In this document: piece by piece, positions 25,615-34,537 of the stretch
Position numbering within the stretch: the stretch's first letter is position 1
How the letters are laid out: the number at the start of each line of letters is the position of its first letter
From: Streptomyces sennicomposti
GTDB lineage: Bacteria > Actinomycetota > Actinomycetes > Streptomycetales > Streptomycetaceae
Assembly: GCF_019890635.1 (NCBI RefSeq)
Contig: NZ_JAIOAB010000006.1
Coordinates: forward strand, 1-64,000
Direction: 5' to 3'
DNA: 64,000 bases
Notes under the pieces: model-generated
What the model was told of the DNA's origin: nothing
The model's input: the letters and a program-made list of their open reading frames with translations, nothing else
The model's database searches: none
Program-made: the position numbers and the translations under genes

Positions 25615-26844
25615 GTGAGCGAGCAGACGCAGGAACAGGGCACGGCACAGCCGCGGCGCGTGGTCGTCGTGGGCGCGGGCATGGCCGGCGTGCAGACCGC
25701 GGTCGCCCTGCGCGAGCAGGGCTTCACCGGCTCGGTCGTGCTGATCGGCGCCGAACCCCACCAGCCCTACGACCGGCCGCCGCTGTCCAAGGCCGTCCTG
25801 CTCGGCAAGGCCGAGGACTCCGCCTTCGACGTCGACTTCGAGGCGCTCGGCCTCGAACTGCGGCTCGGCTGCGAGGCGCTGGCCGTCCGCCCCGAGGAGC
25901 ACGTCCTCGACACCTCCGCCGGGCCGGTGCCCTACGACGTCCTCGTGCTCGCCACCGGCGCCGAACCGATTCGCCTCCCGGGCTCCGAGGGCGTCCCCGG
26001 CGTCCACCTGCTGCGCACCCTGGACGACGCGGAACGCCTGCGGCCCGTCCTCGCCGCACAGCACGACGTGGTCGTCGTCGGCGCCGGCTGGATCGGCGCG
26101 GAGTTCGCCACCGCGGCGCGCGAGGCCGGCTGCGCGGTGACCGTGGTGGAGGCCGCCGACCGGCCGCTGGCGGGCGTCGTGCCCGACGAGGTCGCCGCCC
26201 CCATGACCGCCTGGTACGCCGACAGCGGCGCCGAGCTGCGCACCCGCGCGCGCGTGGCGCACGTCGAGCCCGGCGCGGTGGTGCTCGACGACGGCTCGCG
26301 GCTGCCCGCGGGCGCCGTCGTCGTCGGCATCGGGGCGCGCCCGGCGACCGGCTGGCTGGCCGGATCCGGCATCGCACTCGGCGAGCTGGGCGAGATCGTC
26401 GCCGACGACCACCTGCGCACCTCCCTGCCCGACGTGTACGCGGTCGGCGACTGCGCCTCCTTCCCCTCGGGCCGCTACGGCGAGCGGCTGCTGATCCACC
26501 ACTGGGACAACGCCCTCCAGGGCCCGCGCACGGTCGCCGCGAACGTCGTCGGCCCGGCCCCGGCGCCCTACGACCCGGTGCCGTACTTCTGGTCCGAGCA
26601 GTTCGGCCGCTTCGTGCAGTACGCCGGGCACCACACGGCCGGCGACACGCTGCTGTGGCGCGGCGACGCCGCCGGGCCGGCGTGGAGCGTGTGCTGGCTG
26701 CGCGGCGACCGGCTGGTCGCTCTGCTGGCGGTCGGCCGACCGCGCGATCTCGCGCAGGGCCGGCGGCTGATCGAGGCCGGTACGGCGATGGACCGGGGGC
26801 TGCTCGCGGACCCGGCCAGACCGCTGAAGGAAGCGACCGCGTAG
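25615..26844 (+). CDS. FAD-dependent oxidoreductase (ferredoxin/rubredoxin reductase type)
   Basis: 409 aa, GTG start. Rossmann FAD site 'VVVVGAGMAGVQTAVALREQ' (about 14-33), 'PYDRPPLSKAVLLG', 'DVLVLATGAEPIRLPG', NAD(P) site 'DVVVVGAGWIGAEFATAARE', and 'VYAVGDCASFPS' FAD-pyrophosphate motif, followed by a C-terminal reductase_C domain. Resembles the ferredoxin reductases that serve P450s and dioxygenases. No ferredoxin gene is adjacent, so its electron acceptor is unknown. Preceded by a likely operator. Confidence 0.9.
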   Translation: MSEQTQEQGTAQPRRVVVVGAGMAGVQTAVALREQGFTGSVVLIGAEPHQPYDRPPLSKAVLLGKAEDSAFDVDFEALGLELRLGCEALAVRPEEHVLDTSAGPVPYDVLVLATGAEPIRLPGSEGVPGVHLLRTLDDAERLRPVLAAQHDVVVVGAGWIGAEFATAAREAGCAVTVVEAADRPLAGVVPDEVAAPMTAWYADSGAELRTRARVAHVEPGAVVLDDGSRLPAGAVVVGIGARPATGWLAGSGIALGELGEIVADDHLRTSLPDVYAVGDCASFPSGRYGERLLIHHWDNALQGPRTVAANVVGPAPAPYDPVPYFWSEQFGRFVQYAGHHTAGDTLLWRGDAAGPAWSVCWLRGDRLVALLAVGRPRDLAQGRRLIEAGTAMDRGLLADPARPLKEATA

Positions 26845-26945
26845 GCCGCCCAGGGCCGTGCCGTCCGCCCGTCGTCGGCCTGCCGTCCGCCCAGGTGGGT
26901 GGGGCTGACTTCCGACTGTCGGTGGCAGATGGCACGCTTGGTTCC

Positions 26946-27311
26946 GTGACCGAGATTGACGCCAAGATTGATGCTCTCGTCCCCGCCTGGCTCACCCTGC
27001 CCGATATCGCCGAAATGCTCGATGTCGAGGTGACACGGGTGCGGCAGCTGGTCAAGGAGGGCCAGCTCATCGCCGTACGCCGCGGTGAGAACCGGGCCCT
27101 GCACGTGCCTGCCGCCTTCATCGACGGCGACAAGGTCGTCAAGGGCCTGTCCGGGACCCTGACCCTGCTGCGGGACGACGGCTTCACGGTCGAAGAGATG
27201 ATCGAGTGGCTCTTCACCCCCGACCCGACCCTGCCCGGCACGCCCGCGCAGGCCCTCAGCGAGAACCGCGGCACGGAGGTGAAGCGCCGCGCCCAGGCCC
27301 TGGCCGTCTGA
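26946..27311 (+). CDS. Rv2175c-family winged-HTH DNA-binding protein
   Basis: 121 aa from GTG 26946. The core 'AWLTLPDIAEMLDVEVTRVRQLVKEGQL' is a MerR/excisionase-like helix-turn-helix, followed by 'IAVRRGENRALHVPAAFI' and a C-terminal domain ('LSGTLTLLRDDGFTVEEMIEWLF') characteristic of the Rv2175c family. In mycobacteria Rv2175c is phosphorylated by the membrane Ser/Thr kinase PknL; here a PASTA kinase lies 4 kb away, which is suggestive only. A 1.07-kb non-coding stretch follows. Confidence 0.85.
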   Translation: MTEIDAKIDALVPAWLTLPDIAEMLDVEVTRVRQLVKEGQLIAVRRGENRALHVPAAFIDGDKVVKGLSGTLTLLRDDGFTVEEMIEWLFTPDPTLPGTPAQALSENRGTEVKRRAQALAV

Positions 27312-28377
27312 AGCCCCGCCCCCTGACCGGGGGCCCGCCTTCCGTCCGCCCCCGGACCCCGTGGGGGCCTCCGGGACCCCGCCTCCTCGGGGCGCTGCTT
27401 CTGGGGCGTGACCTTTCGGGCCCGCCTCTGGGGCTTGCTTCCGGGGCGTGGCCTTCGGGCCTGCCTGCTGGCGCTTGCTGCCGGTGGGCGTCCTCCGGAC
27501 CTGCCCCCTGGGGCTGCTTGCTGCCCCGTCGGGGCTTTGCTTTCGGGTCGTGGCCTCAGGGCACCGCCCCCTCCGGGTACTGCCCCCTCGGGGCGCTGCT
27601 TCTGGGGCGTGACCTTTCGGGCCCGCCTCTGGGGGCTTGCTTCCGGGGGGCGACCTCCGGACCCGCCTCCTGCGGGCTTGTTTCCGGCGGCGTGGCCTCC
27701 GGACCCGCTCCCTGAGGGCTTGCTGACGGTGGGCGTGGCCCTCCGAGCCTGCCCGCCGGGGTGCGGCCTCCCGGGCGGTTGCTCCTGGGGGCGGCCTCCG
27801 GCCAGGCGGGGAGGCGCGGCCGGGAGACGCGACCTCCGTTCCGGGATCTTCGGCCGTGCCGACGGACTTCCGTCCGGCTCCGGGCCCATGGCCCGGCTCG
27901 TGCGGCGTCGGCCGTGCAGACCTTCCCCCGGCCCTGCGAGTGCGGGGGCTCTGGCCCGACGACGGTCGGCGGGCCCCGACCTGCGGCCCCCGGCTCGGTT
28001 GCGCCGATCCACCTGGCTCCGCCCCTGCGGACCGGTTCGGGCCCCGACCGGATGCTGGCTGCCCGGACCGGCAGCGACCGTCGCGAGGCCGGGGCCCCGC
28101 TCCCGCGGAGGCGGCGTCGGTGGTCCGCGTAGGCTGTGGGCACCGTACGCACCGCATCCGCGGTGGCGCGTCCGCGCACCGTGACCCACGGCGGCGGCCT
28201 CACGCACCGCGTCCGCGGCGAGGCGTCGCCGCGCCGGCAGAAGCGCTCTCGCGCATCGCGTCCACAGCGACGCATCGCGCGTCGACGCGTCCGCGCGCCG
28301 GCGCAGAACGACACGTACGGCGCGCGCCCGCGCCTGCCGCGAAGCGTCAGCGCAACCGACGAACGAGGGGACCCCGT
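27312..28377. other. 1.07-kb intergenic region with degenerate repeats
   Basis: There is no supportable gene. The left half (27330-27790) is a family of degenerate repeats built on CTTGCTTCCGGGGCGTGGCCT and GGGCGTGACCTTTCGGGC. The right half is GCG-rich. A TAGGCT (28129-28134 area) could be a promoter for thiE. No TPP-riboswitch sequence was found ahead of thiE. Confidence 0.55.
27385..27649 (+). repeat. Direct repeat of about 62 bp plus related degenerate copies
   Basis: 27385-27446 and 27586-27649 are nearly identical (CCTCGGGGCGCTGCTTCTGG ... GCTTGCTTCCGGGG), differing mainly by an extra G. Shorter relatives of the same unit fill the gap and continue to about 27730. Confidence 0.7.
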
Positions 28378-29040
28378 ATGTCCGACGCCGCGATCGCCTC
28401 CGCCCGGGAACGGCTCGCCGACGCCCGGCTGTACCTGTGCACGGACGCCCGCAAGGACCGCGGCGACCTCGCCGAGTTCCTCGACGCGGTGCTGGCCGGC
28501 GGCGTCGACATCGTGCAGCTGCGGGACAAGGGCATGGAGGCGGGGGAGGAGCTGGAGCACCTGGAGGTGTTCGCCGACGCCTGCGCCCGCCACGGCAAGC
28601 TCCTCGCGGTCAACGACCGCGCGGACGTCGCCCACGCCGCCCGTGCCGACGTGCTCCACCTCGGCCAGGGCGACCTGCCCGTCCCCGCCGCCCGCGCGAT
28701 CCTCGGCGACGAGGTCCTGATCGGCCGCTCCACGCACGCCGAACCGGAGGCCGACGCCGCGGCGGTCCAGGACGGCGTGGACTACTTCTGCACCGGCCCC
28801 TGCTGGCCCACCCCCACCAAGCCCGGCCGCCACGCGCCCGGACTCGGCCTCGTCCGCCACACCGCCGCCCTCGGCGCCGACCGCCCCTGGTTCGCCATCG
28901 GCGGCATCGACCTCGGCAACCTGGACCAGGTCCTGGAGGCCGGCGCCCGCCGCGTCGTCGTGGTCCGGGCGATCACCGAGGCCGACGACCCCGGCGCGGC
29001 GGCGGCGGAGTTCGCCGAGCGCCTGCGCGAACCGCGCTAG
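28378..29040 (+). CDS. thiE: Thiamine-phosphate synthase
   Basis: 220 aa from ATG 28378 (GAGGGG 7-8 nt upstream). It joins HMP-PP and thiazole phosphate into thiamine phosphate. TIM-barrel motifs: '[20 protein letters not shown]', '[19 protein letters not shown]', '[20 protein letters not shown]', 'LGQGDLPV', '[12 protein letters not shown]', '[17 protein letters not shown]' and '[12 protein letters not shown]'. Its TAG stop codon is formed at the junction with a palindromic mobile element (TA target plus first element base). It is not linked to the riboswitch operon upstream. Confidence 0.95.
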   Translation: MSDAAIASARERLADARLYLCTDARKDRGDLAEFLDAVLAGGVDIVQLRDKGMEAGEELEHLEVFADACARHGKLLAVNDRADVAHAARADVLHLGQGDLPVPAARAILGDEVLIGRSTHAEPEADAAAVQDGVDYFCTGPCWPTPTKPGRHAPGLGLVRHTAALGADRPWFAIGGIDLGNLDQVLEAGARRVVVVRAITEADDPGAAAAEFAERLREPR

Positions 29041-29241
29041 GCCGTGTCGTCACATTCCCGCCTGCTCCGCGCCGCCATGCACGCACTCTCGCCGCACCGG
29101 ACCCAGACCCGAGTACGTCCAGTACGAGGGTCAGGGTCCGGCACTTCCCCAAGCTCTCCGAGCAGGGGGGACCCCCAGAGCACGCACCTGACGCCGCAGG
29201 GCCCGCCCTCCGGGCGGACGGCGGGAATGTGCGACACGGCC
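29040..29241. mobile_element. 202-bp palindromic MITE-like element, flanked by TA
   Basis: Terminal inverted repeats GGCCGTGTCG(T)CACATTCCCGCC and its complement (GGCGGGAATGTGCGACACGGCC) bound the element, with TA at 29038-29039 and 29242-29243 as a likely target duplication. Inside is a second inverted repeat (CCGGACCCAGACCC near 29098 with GGGTCAGGGTCCGG near 29139) around GTAC-gtcca-GTAC. There is no coding capacity. The whole unit would fold into a long hairpin. It is probably a non-autonomous transposon relic mobilised by a TA-targeting transposase. Confidence 0.78.
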
Positions 29242-30203
29242 TAGCTGTGCTGGTCGGACAGGTTGGTGACGCGGCTGGCTGGTGGGTGGCCGCCGATGCC
29301 GGTGTGGGGTCGGTGGTAGTTGTACCAGTCCAGCCAGTCGGGAAACGCTGCCTGCCGTTCGGCGTCCGAGGTGTAGGGCCGCTGGTAGGCCCATTCCTCG
29401 AGCAGGGTGCGGTGGAAGCGTTCGACCTTGCCGTTGGTCTGGGGCCGCCAGGGCCTGGTCCAGCGGGGGCGGATGCCCAGCTGGTGGCAGGTGTCGCGCC
29501 AGGTGTTCTTGGTGTAGGCCCAGGCGTTGTCGGTCAGGACCCGCTCGACGGTGATGCCCTGGGCGGCGAACCATGCCGTTGCCCGGCGTAGGAAGCCGGC
29601 GCAGGTCGCGGCTTTCTCGTCGGGCAGGTGCTCGGTGTAGGCCAGGCGGGAGTGGTCGTCCAGGGCGGTGTGCAGGTAGGCGTACCCGGTGCCGCCTCGG
29701 CGGTCCTGGTTGGCCCGGCCGGCCGCCCGGCCGAGGACTTTGTGTCCACCGCCGTCCGGGATGCGGCCGAGCTTCTTGACGTCGATGTGGACCAGTTCGC
29801 CGGGCCGGGAGCGCTCGTAGCGGCGCACGGGCTCACCGGTGGAGCGGTCACAGACGGCCAGAGCGGGCAAGCCATGCCGGACGAGGATGCGGTGGGCGGT
29901 CGAAGCGGCGATACCGGTGCGGGCGGCCAGCCGGACCGGCCCGATACGGTGCTCGCGCCGCAGCCGCACGACCTGCTCTTCGACGGCAGCCGGGGTGCGG
30001 CGGGGCTGGCCGTGCGGGCGGCTGGAGCGATCGTGCATCCCGGCCTCGCCCAGCTGCCGGTAGCGGCCGGCCCATCGGGCGGCAGTCGTATGGCTGACCT
30101 GGAAACGTTCCGCCGCACGGCGCAAGGGCCAGCCGTCCTCGACGACACACCGGGCCAGACGCAGCCTGCCGGTGGGGGGCAACGGGGCGTTACGGTGGGA
30201 CAC
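29241..30203 (-). CDS. IS481-family transposase
   Basis: About 320 aa from GTG 30203 (VSHRNAPLPPTGRLRLARC); an in-frame ATG lies at 30242. N-terminal HTH ('WPLRRAAERFQVSHTTAARW', 'TGIAASTAHRILVRHGL') and an rve integrase core with DDE residues: Asp in 'ELVHIDVKKLGR', Asp in 'VERVLTDNAWAYTKN' and Glu in 'NGKVERFHRTLLEEW'. The motifs are intact, so it may be functional. The stop codon (TAG at 29243-29241) lies outside the element ends, in the CTAG target duplication. Transcription is opposite to thiE and metF. Confidence 0.92.
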   Translation of the reverse strand: MSHRNAPLPPTGRLRLARCVVEDGWPLRRAAERFQVSHTTAARWAGRYRQLGEAGMHDRSSRPHGQPRRTPAAVEEQVVRLRREHRIGPVRLAARTGIAASTAHRILVRHGLPALAVCDRSTGEPVRRYERSRPGELVHIDVKKLGRIPDGGGHKVLGRAAGRANQDRRGGTGYAYLHTALDDHSRLAYTEHLPDEKAATCAGFLRRATAWFAAQGITVERVLTDNAWAYTKNTWRDTCHQLGIRPRWTRPWRPQTNGKVERFHRTLLEEWAYQRPYTSDAERQAAFPDWLDWYNYHRPHTGIGGHPPASRVTNLSDQHS

Positions 30204-30313
30204 GAGGGCCTCCTGGACGTCGGTGCAGACTTCGCAATCCACACCGAACCCAGAAGGCCCTCACCTGTTCAAGCACCCAGCACGCGTGTCACCAACGTCC
30301 CGGGACAGCACAC
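29245..30313 (-). mobile_element. IS481-family insertion sequence with CTAG target duplication
   Basis: 1,069 bp. Both ends carry imperfect inverted repeats: TGTGCTG...GACAGGTTGGTGAC at the left and the complement of TGTGCTG...GGGACGTTGGTGAC at the right. CTAG is present directly at 29241-29244 and 30314-30317, consistent with a 4-bp target-site duplication. It is inserted immediately at the right edge of the palindromic element that follows thiE. It encodes one transposase. Confidence 0.88.
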
Positions 30314-30499
30314 CTAGCCCGCCGGTCCCGCCCGCCCCCGGCCGCCCGCGTCTCGCCCCTCGGACGCCGGCGGCCGCCCGACGGCCGCTTCACGCCCGCC
30401 GGACGCCCGGTTCCGGACCGAAGTGTCCGAAGGGTGGACAACAAAGGGGCAATTCGGTCAAATTTCCGGCGCCCGGTTGGGGCGCCGCCGCCCCGTGGA

Positions 30500-30505
30500 T
30501 AACCT
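30500..30505 (+). promoter_or_regulatory. -10 box (TAACCT) of leaderless promoter for metF
   Basis: TAACCT ends 6 nt before the ATG at 30512 with no ribosome site between. The 180 bp between the IS and metF otherwise carries no gene. Confidence 0.4.
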
Positions 30506-30511
30506 GCGGGT

Positions 30512-31435
30512 ATGGCCCTCGGAACCGCATCCACCAGGACTGACCGCGCACGCACCGTGCGCGACATGCTCGCCACCGGTAAGAGCACGTTCTCGTTCGA
30601 GTTCTGGGCGCCGAAGACGGAGAAGGGCGAGCGCAACCTGTGGAACGCGCTGCGCCGGGTCGAGGCGGTCGCCCCCGACTTCGTCTCGGTGACGTACGGC
30701 GCCGGCGGTTCCACCCGCGCGGGCACGGTCCGGGCCACCCAGCAGATCGCCGCCGACTCCACCCTCACCCCGGTCGCCCACCTGACCGCGGTGAACCACT
30801 CGATCGCCGAGCTGCGCAACATCATCGGCCAGTACGCCGACGCCGGGATCCGCAACATGCTCGCCGTGCGCGGCGACCCGCCCGGCGACCCGATGGGCGA
30901 GTGGGTCCCGCACCCGCGCGGACTGACCTACGCCGCCGAACTCGTCCGCCTCATCAAGGAGTCGGGCGACTTCTGCGTCGGCGTGGCGGCCTTCCCGGAG
31001 ATGCATCCGCGCTCGGCCGACTGGGACACCGACGTCGCCCGCTTCGTCGACAAGTGCCGCGCGGGCGCCGACTACGCCATCACCCAGATGTTCTTCCAGC
31101 CGGAGTCCTACCTCCGGCTGCGCGACCGCGTCACCGCCGCCGGCTGCGAGACCCCGGTGATCCCCGAGGTCATGCCGGTCACCAGTGTCAAGATGCTGGA
31201 ACGACTGCCACAGCTCAGCAACGCCGTCATCCCCGACGCCCTGAAAGAGCGGATCCTCGCGGCGAAGGACGATCCGACGGCGGTACGCTCCATGGGAATC
31301 GAGTTCGCCACCGAGTTCTGTGCGCGGCTGCTGGCCGAGGGAGTGCCCGGACTGCACTTCATCACGCTCAACAACTCCACGGCGACCTTGGAAATCTACG
31401 AGAACCTGGGCCTGCACCACCCCCCGCGGGCCTAG
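30512..31435 (+). CDS. metF: Methylenetetrahydrofolate reductase [NAD(P)H]
   Basis: 307 aa FAD-dependent TIM-barrel enzyme that makes 5-methyl-THF for methionine synthesis. Motifs: '[20 protein letters not shown]' (active-site Glu), '[18 protein letters not shown]', '[10 protein letters not shown]', '[17 protein letters not shown]', '[15 protein letters not shown]', '[20 protein letters not shown]', '[13 protein letters not shown]' and '[16 protein letters not shown]'. Length is typical. It is adjacent to the IS481 copy on its 5' side, so its expression could be influenced by it. Confidence 0.96.
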   Translation: MALGTASTRTDRARTVRDMLATGKSTFSFEFWAPKTEKGERNLWNALRRVEAVAPDFVSVTYGAGGSTRAGTVRATQQIAADSTLTPVAHLTAVNHSIAELRNIIGQYADAGIRNMLAVRGDPPGDPMGEWVPHPRGLTYAAELVRLIKESGDFCVGVAAFPEMHPRSADWDTDVARFVDKCRAGADYAITQMFFQPESYLRLRDRVTAAGCETPVIPEVMPVTSVKMLERLPQLSNAVIPDALKERILAAKDDPTAVRSMGIEFATEFCARLLAEGVPGLHFITLNNSTATLEIYENLGLHHPPRA

Positions 31436-31491
31436 ACCGGCCGTACCCGCGTACGACACACTGCGGAGCGGCCACTGGGAGAGGGGCGTAC

Positions 31492-32484
31492 ATGGGCTGG
31501 ACGGTCCTCTACATCGCGTTCGGCGTCGTCGCGCTGTGGCTGCTCGGCGAGGTGCTGTTGCAGTACAAGGCGCGGCTGCGCTGGCGGCTGCTCGCCTTCG
31601 CCGGCTTCCTGTGTGTGGTGGTCGGTGTGCTGATGCCCTCCGTCCTGGTCATCGCGCTGGGCACGGCCGCGTTCGCGGTGGGGCAGACGTTCGTCACGCT
31701 GTCCTTCCGCCGCGGCTTCGCCGCCGGCTGGGCGGTCAGCCGGCCCGGCCCGGGCGCGGAGAGCGGCGCCAAGCGCCGCCGGGGCCGCGCCGAGCGCAAG
31801 AAGAAGGGCGAGGACCCGGAGAGCGCCGGCCTCGACACCGCCGACGGCTACGGCACCGGCCACGCCGACGCGGACGGCGCGCACCTCGAGGACGGCACGG
31901 ACCCGGCGACCGGCGCGGACGCCCCGCCTGGCCACGACGTCCCGGCGTACGGGCACGACGACGACTACGACCGCGACGACGTGTTCGCCCCCGCCCGCCC
32001 CCTGCAGGCCGCGGGCGACGACGCCACCGCCGTGTACGAGCCGCAGCCCCTGCCCGACGACACCGGCTCCTACGGCGTCTACGACCCCCGGCCCGCCCAG
32101 GACCAGTACGCCACCGCCGCACAGGGCGCCGACCAGGGCTACGGCTACGACTACTCCGGCTACGGCCAGCAGGGCTACGGCTACGACGGCGCGGGCCAGG
32201 GCTACACCGGCTACACCGACCCCTACCTCGGCGACCAGTCCGGCTACGGCGGCGCCTCCTACGACCCGTCCTACGGCCAGGGCGGCGCCCAGGCGCCGTA
32301 CACGACCGGCGGCTACGGCGGCGAGACCCCGGCCGCCGGGGTGTGGGTCCCGCAGCAGCGCGCCGACGACCCGCACGGCGGCGCGCTCCCGCCCGAGCAG
32401 CAGCCCTACCCGTACCAGGGCGACGGCCAGAACCAGAACCCGGCCCCGCACGCCCCGGGCTACGACGAGCAGTACCGCTTCTGA
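31492..32484 (+). CDS. Membrane protein with Gly/Tyr/Gln-rich low-complexity tail
   Basis: 330 aa from ATG 31492 (GGGAGAGGGG upstream). Residues 1-75 form two or three membrane helices ('VLYIAFGVVALWLLGEVLLQ', 'LLAFAGFLCVVVGVLMPSVL', 'VIALGTAAFAVGQTFVTL'). A basic patch 'AKRRRGRAERKKKGED' follows near residue 95. The remaining 230 residues are acidic and then Gly/Tyr/Gln/Asp-rich (repeats such as GYGYDYSGYGQQGYGYD) and surely disordered, resembling prion-like domains. A strong hairpin terminator follows. The function is unknown. Confidence 0.82.
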   Translation: MGWTVLYIAFGVVALWLLGEVLLQYKARLRWRLLAFAGFLCVVVGVLMPSVLVIALGTAAFAVGQTFVTLSFRRGFAAGWAVSRPGPGAESGAKRRRGRAERKKKGEDPESAGLDTADGYGTGHADADGAHLEDGTDPATGADAPPGHDVPAYGHDDDYDRDDVFAPARPLQAAGDDATAVYEPQPLPDDTGSYGVYDPRPAQDQYATAAQGADQGYGYDYSGYGQQGYGYDGAGQGYTGYTDPYLGDQSGYGGASYDPSYGQGGAQAPYTTGGYGGETPAAGVWVPQQRADDPHGGALPPEQQPYPYQGDGQNQNPAPHAPGYDEQYRF

Positions 32485-32492
32485 GCCGGTGA

Positions 32493-32515
32493 GCCCGGCG
32501 GACGCACCGCCGGGC
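32493..32515. terminator. Bidirectional terminator
   Basis: GCCCGGCGG (32493-32501) and CCGCCGGGC (32507-32515), perfect 9-bp stem with a 5-nt loop, between convergent genes. Confidence 0.7.
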
Positions 32516-32546
32516 CCCGCTCACCGAGCCCGCTGACCGAGCCCGC

Positions 32547-34058
32547 TCACTGGGAGCCGCGGAACTCCGGTCCCTCCACGATCAGTCCGGCCACCAGCGC
32601 GCCCGACATCCCCGCGTGCGGCAGCCCGCCGCCGGGATGCGACCAGCCGCCCACGGTGAACAGCCCGGGCAGCGCCGTGGAGTTGGCCGGGTGCAGCAGC
32701 CGGCCGCCGGCCGCGGCGAGCGCCGGGGCGGGCACCGCGCCGCCCGGCGCGCCGGTCTCCCGCTCGATGTCGGCCGGTCCGCGCACCTCCTGCCACAGGA
32801 TGCGCTCCCGCAGCCCCGGCACGGCCCGCTCGGCCGCCGCGATCATGCGCTCGGCCCGCGCCTCCAGCGCCTCGCGGCCCGCCGGATCGCCGCCGCCCGC
32901 CGGGACCGTGGCCGTGAGCGTGACGGCCTCGTGCTCCGGGTCCGGGACCAGCGCCGGGTCGCCGGGCCGCGTCACGGCCACCGTCGGCGGCGCGGGCGGC
33001 GCGGGAGCCGTGCCGAACAGCGCGTCCAGCTCGGCCGCGCGGTCCGGGGTGTGCACCACGGTCCGGTGGGCCGTTCCCTCGGGGCGGCCGCCGCGCAGCG
33101 CCAGCAGCACCGTCAGCCGGCTCGGCAGCCCGCGCTGCGCCGGCACCCCGCCCGGCTCCCGGACCGCCGTCCGCCCGGTCAGCCGGTCCAGCGTCTCGGG
33201 CGGGACGCCGGCGACCACGAACTCCGCCTCCGCCGCCGTCCCGTCGGCGAACTCCACGCCCGCCGCCCGGCCGTCCCGCTCGGCGATCCGCACGGCCTCG
33301 GCGCCGAAGACGAACTCCACCCTGCGCGCCACGCACCGCTCGTACACCGCGCGGGCCAGCTCGCGCAGCCCGCCCCGGACGTACCAGGTGCCGAAGGCGT
33401 GCTCCATGTACGGCAGCACGGCCGCGCTCGCCGGGGCCGTCCGCGGATCGAGGCCGCAGGCGAGCGCGTGGCTCTCCAGGAGCGCGGCGAGACGGGCGTC
33501 GCGCAGCTCCCAGGCGCCGACCTCGGCGAGCGTGCCCGCCCGGCGGGTGCGCAGCAGACGCTTGTGCGGCACCGCCGGATAGGGCTCGCGCTCGGCCAGC
33601 ACCGGCCAGTTGGGCCACAGCGGCTCCTCCAGGAGCGGTCTGCGGGTGCGGTCCCAGGCCTCGCGCGCCCGCACCAGGAAGTCGCCCCAGCGCTGCCCGG
33701 CCCCCGCACCCAGCGCCTCGTCCAGGGCCGCGACCACGCCCGCGCGGGACGCGTTCGGCAGGGACACGGCGGTGCCGTCCGCGAAGACGTGCCGGACCGA
33801 GGGATCGACCTGGACCAGCTCGACGACGTCCTCCAGCGGCTCCTTGCCGGTCTTGACGAACAGGTCGCGGTGGACCGCGGGCAGCGGGAGCAGCGCGGGG
33901 CCGGTGTCGAAGGCGAAACCGTCCCGCTCGAAGCGGCGCACCCCGCCGCCGTACGTCTCCGTCCGCTCGTACACCGTCACCCGGTGGCCCGCGACGGCCA
34001 GCCGGGCGGCGGCAGCCATCGCGCCCGTCCCGGCGCCGATCACCGCAATCCGTGCCAT
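32547..34058 (-). CDS. Phytoene-desaturase-like FAD oxidoreductase
   Basis: 503 aa from ATG 34058 (MARIAVIGAGTGAMAAAARL). CrtI/NAD(P)/FAD-dependent family: N-terminal dinucleotide site 'VIGAGTGAMAAAARLAVAGH', 'VYERTETYGGGVRRFERDGF', 'FDTGPALLPLP', mid 'YMEHAFGTWYVRGGLRELARA' and C-terminal 'GLFTVGGWSHPGGGLPHAGMSG'. These are the CrtI carotenoid-desaturase hallmarks, but no phytoene synthase or other crt gene is nearby, so the substrate may be another polyprenoid or lipid. It is annotated similarly in other Streptomyces next to this region. Confidence 0.85.
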   Translation of the reverse strand: MARIAVIGAGTGAMAAAARLAVAGHRVTVYERTETYGGGVRRFERDGFAFDTGPALLPLPAVHRDLFVKTGKEPLEDVVELVQVDPSVRHVFADGTAVSLPNASRAGVVAALDEALGAGAGQRWGDFLVRAREAWDRTRRPLLEEPLWPNWPVLAEREPYPAVPHKRLLRTRRAGTLAEVGAWELRDARLAALLESHALACGLDPRTAPASAAVLPYMEHAFGTWYVRGGLRELARAVYERCVARRVEFVFGAEAVRIAERDGRAAGVEFADGTAAEAEFVVAGVPPETLDRLTGRTAVREPGGVPAQRGLPSRLTVLLALRGGRPEGTAHRTVVHTPDRAAELDALFGTAPAPPAPPTVAVTRPGDPALVPDPEHEAVTLTATVPAGGGDPAGREALEARAERMIAAAERAVPGLRERILWQEVRGPADIERETGAPGGAVPAPALAAAGGRLLHPANSTALPGLFTVGGWSHPGGGLPHAGMSGALVAGLIVEGPEFRGSQ

Positions 34059-34537
34059 GCCGGGGACTTTACCGACCACCACCGACAATGCCCGCCGCGG
34101 GGCCGTGACCAGCGCATTCGCCCCTCGGCGGCCCGTCGGCCGGGGCGGGGCGCGGGGTGCTGAGTACCCGTACCTAGCCGCACAGATGAGTACGCGCGCG
34201 GATGGGGGCGGGACCGTCGGGAGGCGAGAGTGGAGGCACGGGAAGGGGCACGGCGCCGGTACCGCCGACACGGGGCGGCGGAACCGGCGCCGCCCTGGAC
34301 CGCTCCTTCCGCCGGCTCGCGTCGGCGGAAGCGAGGCACGGGGGACCCGGACGACCGACGGGGGCCCGACGGGGGAACGGGGGCGGGACAGGAGCGCCGG
34401 AGCGCGGTGGCCGCGGGGGAACGCCGGCCACGGCGCACCGGCGCTCTCGTGCACGCCCGCGCACTGCCGTACGCCCTCAGCAGGGTCGTACGCCCCCAGT
34501 TGTGCCGTACACCCCCGGCAGGGCGGTCGACGAATCG
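34059..34537. other. Intergenic region upstream of the desaturase-like gene
   Basis: About 480 bp without a credible gene. Two direct copies of TGAGTAC (34161-34167 and 34187-34193) flank GTACCTAGCCG and look like a conserved promoter or operator for the minus-strand gene. Toward the tetR end, three imperfect copies of a CGTACRCCCYC-type motif occur near 34465-34530. Confidence 0.4.

Noticed and set aside
28100..28377. Possible second TPP riboswitch ahead of thiE
   Set aside because: Neither the CTGAGA element nor the ACCTGATC element is present.
34150..34537. Several short frames before the desaturase-like gene
   Set aside because: No ribosome sites, low-complexity translations, and overlapping frames on both strands; treated as intergenic.
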